In this document: in pieces, positions 6,365 to 12,181 of the stretch
How positions within the stretch are numbered: the stretch's first letter is position 1
How the letters are laid out: the number at the start of each line of letters is the position of its first letter
Assembly: GCA_947465645.1 (NCBI GenBank)
Contig: CANIBQ010000123.1
Span: 1-12,181 of the forward strand
DNA length: 12,181 nucleotides
Direction: 5' to 3'
From: Acidobacteriota bacterium
Lineage (GTDB): Bacteria; Acidobacteriota; Vicinamibacteria; Vicinamibacterales; UBA2999
Made by a program: the position numbers and the translations under genes
The notes under the pieces: generated by a model
The model's input: the letters and a program-made list of their open reading frames with translations, nothing else
What the model was told of the DNA's origin: nothing
Databases searched by the model: none

Positions 6365-8629
6365 CTAGTTCGCCGCGCGCGCCGTCTGGCGAGCCGGGGA
6401 CTCGAACAGCTCCGGGAAGGAATACGTCAACACGCCATTCAGGTATTTGTCGCTGACGATGACCGTCTTGTTCTTCGCGTCGAGCGTCAGGCCGCGCGGC
6501 TGCCGCAGCATGCCCTTCGGCCCGCCGATCGTCCACCGCGGCGGCACGTCGCCCTTGTCGTCCATGCTCCACACCCCGATGTGGGCCTTGTCGGACGCAA
6601 GCTGCTCCGGCGTGGCCGCCGCCGCGTCGTTGGGCCCTCCTCCCTCGCCATCCCCGCCGCCCGAGACGTTGACCAGGATCATGCCCGTCGGCGAATAGAT
6701 CGCCATGCCCTGGCCGACGCGCAGCCCGCTGTTCGGGCCGCCGATGACTGCCTTCGGCTTCGCGTCGCGGCCCTCCGCCAGCCGGTCGAAGATCCAGAGT
6801 TGGTCGCCGCCGCCGACGATCAGCAGGTTACGAACGGGATCGACGCGAGCCTGGTTCGCGCGCATGCCGGGAGGATTCAGGATCCGCTTCGGCGCGACGT
6901 CGCCGTTCGCCATGCGGTCGAAGAACACCACCTGGCCGCCGAAGAAGGCGAACACCTCGTTGTTGACCGGGTCGGCCGATACCTTGTCGAACTGACGCAG
7001 GCCGGTCTTCGGTCCCTGGATGATGCGGATGGGCGCCTCGTCCCCGTCCGCGCCGCCGCGGAACGTCATGATCGCCTGGCCGGCGCGCGACGGCACGACG
7101 ATTTCGTCGTGAATCTCGTCGTACGCCATCCCGTGCATCGTCCGGTTGGTCTTCGAGTTGGCGCCCTGAATCGTCCGGACGGGCAGCGCGTTCTTGTCGG
7201 CGTCGCGCTTGAACGCGCCGATGCGCGGATGGCCGACGCAGCTCGTCACGAGGACTTCCTCGCGCTTGGTGTCGTAGGCGATCGCGAAGGGGTTGCTGAT
7301 CATCCCGCCCGGCGTGTTGAGCGGCGAGCCGCGGATGATGCGGACGGGCGCCGTATCACCCGACGCGCCCAGCGTGTAAGCGAGCGCGAGGTGGTTGCCG
7401 AAGCTCGCCACCCACATCTCGTTGTTCACGTGATCCAGGAACACGTCGCTCGGAAACTGCATCATCGTCTTCGGCCCCTTGAGCACGCGGATGGGCGCGA
7501 CGTCGCCCTGGGCGCTCGTGCTGAAGACGGACACCGTCTGCGCGACCTCGTCGGCGACGTAGATCTCGCCGCGTTCGACGTCGATCGCCATACCGGTCGG
7601 ACGGTTTAAGGCGGTCTTGGGGCCCTGAATGATGCGGATCGGCCCCGTGTTGCCGTCGATGTCCGCGTTGTAGACGGTGATCGAGGGCGGCTCGAACTTG
7701 CCCGAGCCGGGGACGATCTCGCTGCCACCCGCATTGCCCGGCCAGTTGAGAATGTCCACCTTCTTCCCGGGCACCTTGCGGACCACGTGCGACGTGCCGT
7801 AGTTGGCGACGAAGAGCAGGCGGCTCTTCGGATCGAAGGCAATCCCGTGCGGATCCGCCAGGCGCGTCTGGTCGCCCTGGATCAGCCGCACCGCGGTGCT
7901 CTTCATGTCCGCCGACTTCTTGAACACCGTGATGGCGCTCTCGCGCTGCTCGGTGATGTACATCTCACCGCGCGCCTCGTCCACGGCGGTGGCGAAGTTG
8001 CCGGCCATCGTCGGGAACTCGCGATCCGGCGGCACGTCGCCGCTCGCGTTGCGGCCGTAGATCGTGGTGTTGTGCACCGTGTCGTTGTTGATGATGTAGA
8101 TCTCGCCGGTCGGCCCGTCAATATAGACGTCACTCGCATACTGCGTATGCGAGTGCAGCCCGCCAATCACGCGCTTCGGAGTGGTCGCCGTGGCCGACGG
8201 CGGCGTGACCGCCAGACGATCGTAGACGATGATGTTGAAGCGGTTCTCGTCGGTGACGACGATCTCGTTGCGGACCGGGTCAACGGCGATGGAGCTGAAG
8301 GCGGGGTAGGGGTCCTGAACGAACCACAAGGGCTTGCGCGTCGCGACTGCGCTGCGCTGGTCGCCACCCACCGCATTCTGCGCCGCCAGGCGCCGCGCGC
8401 TCAGCGGCACGGCGGACGCTGTCGCGCCAGCCATGTAGGAAGGCCCTTCCGCGGTGGCGGCTTCCCATTCGCACAACTCCGCGTCGTACTCGGGAAGCGG
8501 CTCGAACGCCACGAGCCGCGCCTCACCGATGGCGCCGGACGACATGCCGCCGCTCACCGCGTAGGTGACGGCAATCGCCGCGACCAGCAACCCCAGAACG
8601 AACCGCGCCGAGACGTGTCGGTTACGCAT
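6365..8629 (-). CDS. Exported protein of twelve NHL/YncE-like beta-propeller repeats
   Basis: The protein has 754 residues. The N-terminus MRNRHVSARF followed by a hydrophobic stretch (~9-27) is a signal peptide or signal anchor. From ~105 to ~740, a unit of about 45-60 residues repeats: a P(I/V)R-IQGPKT-like strand, a P-G-A-D loop, EIYVAD-like and V-VF strands, then a G-GDVAP linker. I count twelve such blades, enough for two six-bladed propellers. Blade 4 carries an insert (~284-315) and blade 11/12 a glycine-rich insert (GGGDGEGGG, 657-665). No catalytic motif or C-terminal anchor is seen; binding of a ligand, polysaccharide or protein is likely. ATG 8629 has AGGAG about 10 bases upstream; an earlier ATG at 8737 lies upstream of the predicted promoter. 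The gene stands alone between its own promoter and terminator. Confidence 0.85.
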   Translation of the reverse strand: MRNRHVSARFVLGLLVAAIAVTYAVSGGMSSGAIGEARLVAFEPLPEYDAELCEWEAATAEGPSYMAGATASAVPLSARRLAAQNAVGGDQRSAVATRKPLWFVQDPYPAFSSIAVDPVRNEIVVTDENRFNIIVYDRLAVTPPSATATTPKRVIGGLHSHTQYASDVYIDGPTGEIYIINNDTVHNTTIYGRNASGDVPPDREFPTMAGNFATAVDEARGEMYITEQRESAITVFKKSADMKSTAVRLIQGDQTRLADPHGIAFDPKSRLLFVANYGTSHVVRKVPGKKVDILNWPGNAGGSEIVPGSGKFEPPSITVYNADIDGNTGPIRIIQGPKTALNRPTGMAIDVERGEIYVADEVAQTVSVFSTSAQGDVAPIRVLKGPKTMMQFPSDVFLDHVNNEMWVASFGNHLALAYTLGASGDTAPVRIIRGSPLNTPGGMISNPFAIAYDTKREEVLVTSCVGHPRIGAFKRDADKNALPVRTIQGANSKTNRTMHGMAYDEIHDEIVVPSRAGQAIMTFRGGADGDEAPIRIIQGPKTGLRQFDKVSADPVNNEVFAFFGGQVVFFDRMANGDVAPKRILNPPGMRANQARVDPVRNLLIVGGGDQLWIFDRLAEGRDAKPKAVIGGPNSGLRVGQGMAIYSPTGMILVNVSGGGDGEGGGPNDAAAATPEQLASDKAHIGVWSMDDKGDVPPRWTIGGPKGMLRQPRGLTLDAKNKTVIVSDKYLNGVLTYSFPELFESPARQTARAAN

Positions 8630-8657
8630 TTTGTGTGAACTCCTAGCCTCAGGTGGG

Positions 8658-8683
8658 TCTGGGCGGACCTTCGGGTCCCCAGA
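8658..8683 (-). promoter_or_regulatory. Leader hairpin near the 5' end of the NHL-repeat mRNA
   Basis: Five base pairs (8658-8662 with 8679-8683), a 2-base bulge, then five more (8665-8669 with 8674-8678) close a 4-base loop. If transcription starts about 7 bases after the predicted -10, this stem begins within a few nucleotides of the mRNA 5' end and stops about 28 bases before the start codon, leaving the Shine-Dalgarno sequence free. Such placement can protect mRNA from 5'-end-dependent decay; here that is inference. Confidence 0.45.
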
Positions 8684-8693
8684 ATGTTCACTA

Positions 8694-8722
8694 TTTATAC
8701 ACCGAGCCCAGACTACTAACAA
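8694..8722 (-). promoter_or_regulatory. Sigma70-type promoter of the NHL-repeat gene
   Basis: On the minus strand, TTGTTA (8722-8717) and TATAAA (8699-8694) are separated by exactly 17 bases, with TG directly before the -10. The match is 4/6 and 5/6 to consensus. The predicted start is near 8687, giving a leader of about 58 bases. This is the best promoter in the window. Confidence 0.65.
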
Positions 8723-8826
8723 GCTAGAGCCGAACACTCCAGGACCAATCGAGCTTCCGTCATCGGGAGCGGCTGAAACGGCATGCGGCTATTGGGGGGC
8801 AAACACCTCGAAAAACCCGTGGTAGA

Positions 8827-8863
8827 AAGCCTGACACTACGTACGCGAAAAATGTTGCGTACG
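8827..8863 (-). repeat. Degenerate copy of the dispersed GTACGTAGTG repeat with an adjoining palindrome
   Basis: Positions 8847-8827 on the minus strand match 5708-5728 at 20 of 21 bases, but the second half of the GTCCGGCT hairpin is missing. Overlapping it, cgtacgc (8840-8846) and gcgtacg (8857-8863) form a 7-bp stem with a 10-base loop, ending right at the A-run of the next terminator. The rest of the gap between 8723 and 8863 shows nothing recognisable. Confidence 0.55.
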
Positions 8864-8890
8864 AAAAAAAGGCGGACCCGAAGGCCCGCC
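8864..8890 (-). terminator. Intrinsic terminator of the ppiD-like gene
   Basis: The minus strand reads GGCGGGCC-TTCG-GGTCCGCC followed by seven T. The 8-bp stem has one G-T wobble and a UUCG tetraloop closed by C-G, a very stable loop. It lies 29 bases after the ppiD stop. Confidence 0.9.
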
Positions 8891-8918
8891 TCTACCGCCT
8901 ACTGCCACCGCCTACCAA

Positions 8919-10856
8919 CTACAGCGGTAGCTGAGAGCTGACGCGTGTCACCACCTCGTTGTTGATCTGGATCTCCATCTTCTCCTTCGCCTTCGTCATG
9001 TAGGCGCTGTAGAAGAGGTTGCGGCGCTCGTTCAGTAGCTGCTCGCGGAAGGCGTCCTTGCCCTGCTTGAGCTCCTCGGGCGTCACCTCGTCGCGCTCCG
9101 CGACGCGGATGATGACCGTGCCGTCGTTGGTGCTGATCGGGTCGCTCACGCTGCCGGCCGGCAGACTGAACGCCACCTTGTCCACCTCGGGGCTCACGCC
9201 GATGTCAGGCAGCGCGGCGGAACGCGCGACGAGCTCTGAATCCTTCGACTCGAGACCCTGCGCCTTGGCGGCGCCGGCAAAATCGCCGGCCGACTTGAGC
9301 GCCGCGGCAATCTGGCCCGCGCGCTGGCGGCTCAACTCGGTGGCCCTGGTCCGGATCACGTCTTCGCGCACGCGGTCCTTCACCTCGTCGAGCATCGGGA
9401 TGTAGGGATCGCGCTTGCCGGTGACCGTGACGATGACCGTCCCGCGCGGCGAGGCGATCGGATCGCTGACCGTGTTGTCCGCCAGTTGGAACGCCGCGTT
9501 GCTGACCGGCGGCGACACACCGAGTCCGGGAATGGGATCCTCGCGTGCGAAGAATCCCGACTCCGTCACCGTCAGGCCGGCGGCCTTCGCCACGCTGTCG
9601 AGATCCGCAGGCGCCTCGATCTTGGCCGCGAGTTCGGTCGCGCGAGTCGCTATCTGCTGGTCGGTGCGCTCGTACTTCAACTGGTCTTCGATCTGCGGCC
9701 GCACCTCGTCGATGCTGCGCGTCGTCGCCGGCTTCTTGTCGACGGTCTTGATGATGTGGAAGCCGAACTGGCTCTTGACGAGCTCGCTGACCTGGCCCGG
9801 CTCCAGCGCGAATGCCGCGGTCTCGAATTCGGGCACCATGCGGCCGCGCGTGAAGTAGTCGAGGTCGCCGCCGTTGACCTTCGAGCCCTCGTCCTCGGAC
9901 GCCTTCCTGGCAAGCTCCGCGAAATCGGCGCCGGCCTTGACCTGCTTCAGGATCTCTTCGGCCTGCTTGCGCACGTCCGCTTCGTTTTTGCCCTCGGTCT
10001 TGAGCAGGATGTGGCTCGCGCGGAGCTGCTCCGGCGTCTGGTACTGCGCGATGGAGTCGTTGTAGACCTTCAGCACATCGGCGGGCGTCACCGTGATGGT
10101 CGCCTTGATCTGCTCGCGGTCGAGCATCAGCATCTTGACCTTGCGCTGCTCGCCCTTGCGGTACTCGGCCTTGTGCGCGTCGAAGTAAGTCGCGACGTCG
10201 GCGTCGTTGACCGTGACCTGATTGCGGAACTTGTCGGCGGTGAGCGCTACGACCTGGAGCTTCACCTTCTCGTTGCGAAGCGTGAACTCGCGCTCGATCT
10301 CGGCGTCAGACACCGCCATCCAGTCGGTGAGCGCCGCGCGCAGCTTGTCGATCATCATGCTGCGCCGCAGGTTGTCCTCGAACTGACTCTTGGTCATGGG
10401 CGGGATCTGGCTTCGGAGGATCTGCTCGTAGGCGACTTCTCCCACGAACCGGCCGTTCTGCTGCAGCCCGGGGATCGCGAAGATCTGCTGCGCGAGCTCC
10501 TCGTCGCTGACGCGGATGCCCTGGCGCTGGGCTTCGGCGAGCGCCGCCTGTTCATCCACCATCTGCTGCAGGATCTGCTGTTCGATGCCGAGCTGCTTCA
10601 ACATCTGCGGGTTGATGCCGGCGCCGTACGCGGAGCGGTAGGCCTGCACCTGCGTGGTGTATCGCCGCTGGAATTCGCCCGCCGTCAGTTGCTCGCCGTT
10701 GACCTCGGCAATAACCTCGCCCGGGGCCGCGCCGACGAGGGTCGTCTGCGGCGTCAGAAAATCAGGGATGTAGAACACGATAAAAGCGAGCACCACCAGG
10801 CCAAGGCTCCATTTCAGCCAGCCCTTGTGGCGACGCATCCGGTCGAGCATCGTCAT
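8919..10856 (-). CDS. ppiD: PpiD/SurA-like periplasmic folding chaperone with parvulin domain
   Basis: The protein has 645 residues. A short cytoplasmic start (MLDRMRRHKGWLKW) precedes one membrane segment (~16-30), the arrangement of PpiD, which tethers a chaperone to the periplasmic face near the Sec translocon. A SurA_N-like region (~45-260) contains GEVIAEVNGEQLTAGEFQRRY and many helical segments. A full parvulin domain spans ~275-372 (RASHILLKT, GGDLDYFTRGRMVPEFE, SQFGFHIIKT). After it come two further half-parvulin copies (~436-484 and ~542-590), each with GVSP..., AF.L...SVSDPI and GTVI.V. The ATG at 10856 has AGAGG ~10 bases upstream; an ATG two codons later is possible. The name rests on architecture; whether the isomerase is active is not shown. 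Confidence 0.88.
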   Translation of the reverse strand: MTMLDRMRRHKGWLKWSLGLVVLAFIVFYIPDFLTPQTTLVGAAPGEVIAEVNGEQLTAGEFQRRYTTQVQAYRSAYGAGINPQMLKQLGIEQQILQQMVDEQAALAEAQRQGIRVSDEELAQQIFAIPGLQQNGRFVGEVAYEQILRSQIPPMTKSQFEDNLRRSMMIDKLRAALTDWMAVSDAEIEREFTLRNEKVKLQVVALTADKFRNQVTVNDADVATYFDAHKAEYRKGEQRKVKMLMLDREQIKATITVTPADVLKVYNDSIAQYQTPEQLRASHILLKTEGKNEADVRKQAEEILKQVKAGADFAELARKASEDEGSKVNGGDLDYFTRGRMVPEFETAAFALEPGQVSELVKSQFGFHIIKTVDKKPATTRSIDEVRPQIEDQLKYERTDQQIATRATELAAKIEAPADLDSVAKAAGLTVTESGFFAREDPIPGLGVSPPVSNAAFQLADNTVSDPIASPRGTVIVTVTGKRDPYIPMLDEVKDRVREDVIRTRATELSRQRAGQIAAALKSAGDFAGAAKAQGLESKDSELVARSAALPDIGVSPEVDKVAFSLPAGSVSDPISTNDGTVIIRVAERDEVTPEELKQGKDAFREQLLNERRNLFYSAYMTKAKEKMEIQINNEVVTRVSSQLPL

Positions 10857-10912
10857 GGGGAAAAAACCTCTTCAGAGATAGACCGTCAATCGTACCACGA
10901 AGGTCAGGAATG

Positions 10913-10921
10913 TGGTATATT
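10913..10921 (+). promoter_or_regulatory. Possible extended -10 promoter for the GGDEF-mreB transcript
   Basis: TGGTATATT matches the extended -10 pattern TGnTATAAT at most positions. It lies 73 bases before the GTG at 10994, in the 137-bp divergent gap after ppiD. No convincing -35 hexamer is present, which extended -10 promoters tolerate. Confidence 0.35.
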
Positions 10922-10993
10922 TGTTGATATTAGAAGGACTTAGCGGCGCTCAGCCGTGCGAAATGCCCGACCAGCCCCCCGCCCCAGCGAGCG

Positions 10994-12103
10994 GTGACAC
11001 ACATCTCAACCAAGACTGACCTCGCGTCCCCCATGGCCCATGGCGTTCGACGTGCCGACTTCGCCAGCCGTCTCAAGGGACGGCTGGGTACCCTTCGCGC
11101 CGACATCGAACGGCGCGATGCGGTCATCAAGGCCGTCCGTGAAGCCAATGCCACGCTCGACCCGCTGAAGGTGGCCTCCTGGCTCGTGAACCAGGCGAAC
11201 GAGTGGATGCCCGCGCCCTGCTGGGCCGTCGTCGCCCATGACGTCAACGGACAGTCGGCGGTGATTGCCGACGCGGGGCTGAGCCCGAGCATGGGTCCGG
11301 CGCTCTGGTCGGCAGCCCACTGGGTTTTTCGCCACTCGGCCGAGTTCTCCGCGGCGGACCTGTCGAAGGACTCCCGCGGAGGCCACGCGGCGACCGGCAC
11401 CGTCATCGCCTTCCCCCTGGCATGCCGGCATCGGACGGTCGGCGTGCTCGTCGGCATCGATCCTGAGCCATCCGCGTCGGCTCCCTCGCTTGGGCCTTCG
11501 CTTGTGCTGACGCTGCGGACGCTGCTCGAGCCGGCCGCCCTCGCCCTCGATAACGCGCTGGCCCTCCAGAGGGCCGAGGCGCTGTCGGTCACCGACGACC
11601 TGACCCGCCTCTATAATTCGCGGTTTCTCAACCTCGTCCTGCGCCGCGAGGCCAAGCGCGCGTCCCGCTCGGGACGGCCGCTTTCGGTGCTGTTCATTGA
11701 CATGGACGGCTTCAAGACCGTCAACGACAGGCATGGCCATCTTGCTGGAAGCAAAGCGCTTGTGGAGGCGGCGGCGATCATTCGTGGGAGCGCCCGGGAA
11801 ACCGACGTCGTGGCGCGGTTCGGTGGTGACGAGTTCTCCGTCATCCTGCCCGATACGGGGCGGGAGGGGGCGGTGGCGGTCGCCGAACGTATCCGGGATC
11901 GCATTCGGGCCTTCGAATTTCTTGCCCCGGACGGACTTACAGTGCGTTTGACCGCGTCTATCGGGATAGCCACCCTGCCGGACGTGGCCGGATCGGCCGA
12001 AGAACTACTACGAGCGGCGGATACAGCCATGTACCGTGTCAAGGACGCCGGCAAGGACGGAATTCATATTGCGCAGGAGGACGATGTGTCCTCGAAGGAG
12101 TAG
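10994..12103 (+). CDS. GAF-like sensor diguanylate cyclase (GGDEF domain)
   Basis: The product makes c-di-GMP from two GTP. It has 369 residues and no membrane segment or signal peptide, so it is cytoplasmic. Residues ~35-195 look like a divergent GAF-type sensor (ANATLDPLKVASWLVNQAN, then a sheet-rich part ending in LEPAALALDNALALQRAE), linked to a GGDEF domain (~197-360). The GGDEF domain has all the usual parts: DDLTRLYNSR, the metal-binding Asp236 in FIDMDGFK, active-site GGDEF (277-281), ASIGIA and AADTAMYRVKDAGK. An inhibitory I-site RETD (268-271) lies five residues before GGDEF, so product feedback is expected. The GTG at 10994 gives the longest frame; ATG 11033 (residue 14) is an equally reasonable start, neither having a strong Shine-Dalgarno sequence. 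The stop is 5 bp before mreB. Confidence 0.92.
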   Translation: MTHISTKTDLASPMAHGVRRADFASRLKGRLGTLRADIERRDAVIKAVREANATLDPLKVASWLVNQANEWMPAPCWAVVAHDVNGQSAVIADAGLSPSMGPALWSAAHWVFRHSAEFSAADLSKDSRGGHAATGTVIAFPLACRHRTVGVLVGIDPEPSASAPSLGPSLVLTLRTLLEPAALALDNALALQRAEALSVTDDLTRLYNSRFLNLVLRREAKRASRSGRPLSVLFIDMDGFKTVNDRHGHLAGSKALVEAAAIIRGSARETDVVARFGGDEFSVILPDTGREGAVAVAERIRDRIRAFEFLAPDGLTVRLTASIGIATLPDVAGSAEELLRAADTAMYRVKDAGKDGIHIAQEDDVSSKE

Positions 12104-12108
12104 TTGAC

Positions 12109-12181
12109 GTGGGCCTTGGCTCGTTTTTCTCGCTCTTCTCCAGCGATCTCGCGATCGATCTCGGCACCGCCAATACGTGCG
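12109..12181 (+). CDS. mreB: Rod shape-determining protein MreB, N-terminal 24 codons (cut by window end)
   Basis: From GTG 12109 the frame reads (M)GLGSFFSLFSSDLAIDLG followed by TANTC. This is the MreB N-terminus: an amphipathic membrane-binding start, then the phosphate-1 loop DLAIDLGTANT of the actin-like ATPase. AAGGAG at 12095-12100, inside the last codons of the upstream cyclase gene, lies 8 bases before the GTG. With only 5 bp between the genes, co-transcription and probably coupled translation are likely. MreB guides peptidoglycan synthesis along the side wall. The remainder, and any mreC/mreD, are outside the window. Confidence 0.93.
   Translation, partial: MGLGSFFSLFSSDLAIDLGTANTC

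Noticed and set aside
6581..7609. Plus-strand open frame (342 codons) opposite the NHL-repeat gene, and a similar one at 7787-8638
   Set aside because: Histidine/arginine-rich composition typical of the antisense of repeated GEIYVAD codons in high-GC DNA; no Shine-Dalgarno sequence or motif.
8630..8737. Earlier start of the NHL-repeat gene at 8737
   Set aside because: It would lie upstream of the predicted -35/-10 and lacks a Shine-Dalgarno sequence; ATG 8629 has AGGAG and begins a proper signal sequence.
9486..10943. Long plus-strand open frame (485 codons) antisense to the ppiD-like gene
   Set aside because: It is leucine/arginine/aspartate-rich shadow translation with no recognisable motif; the minus strand carries a complete PpiD architecture with start site and terminator.

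Overview
The window is high-GC bacterial DNA with dense genes, mostly on the minus strand. A likely host is an Acidobacteriota lineage, perhaps Vicinamibacteria-like. The pointers are a TolB/PD40 propeller of the kind usually attached to acidobacterial Ser/Thr kinases, and short dispersed hairpin repeats of a type I associate with that group. This assignment is inference, because no rRNA or other phylogenetic marker is complete here.

Layout. Positions 1-122 hold the last codons of an IS30-family transposase. From 3818 down to 164 (minus strand) lies a tight three-gene cluster: an FKBP-type peptidyl-prolyl isomerase lipoprotein, a RumA/RlmD-type 23S rRNA uracil-5-methyltransferase with a [4Fe-4S] motif, and a membrane-anchored TolB-like propeller protein. 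The genes overlap at stop/start junctions (ATAG, then ATGA). Divergently, sppA (signal peptide peptidase, long form) runs from 3931 to 5697. Positions 5698-6364 have no convincing gene: they hold a dispersed hairpin repeat, a ~270 bp imperfect inverted repeat, a possible gene remnant and a strong terminator. A secreted or anchored protein of twelve NHL-like repeats follows on the minus strand (8629-6365), with a good sigma70-type promoter and a hairpin near the predicted mRNA 5' end. Next, also on the minus strand, is a PpiD-like periplasmic chaperone (10856-8919) with its own terminator. Divergent from it are a GAF-like/GGDEF diguanylate cyclase (10994-12103) and, 5 bp later, the first 24 codons of mreB, cut by the window end.

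Theme. Much of the window concerns the cell envelope: two peptidyl-prolyl isomerases/chaperones (FKBP lipoprotein, PpiD), SppA clearing signal peptides, two exported propeller proteins, and c-di-GMP synthesis beside the MreB shape determinant. The most unusual observations are repeat elements that have become protein-coding. A CACAGAG palindrome supplies part of the FKBP lipoprotein signal sequence, and a hairpin plus tandem repeat sits in frame inside the RNA methyltransferase. The methyltransferase also lacks any ATG/GTG/TTG at its expected start and may begin at an ATA that overlaps the FKBP stop codon. I do not see a defence system, CRISPR array, phage or other obvious new multi-gene system.
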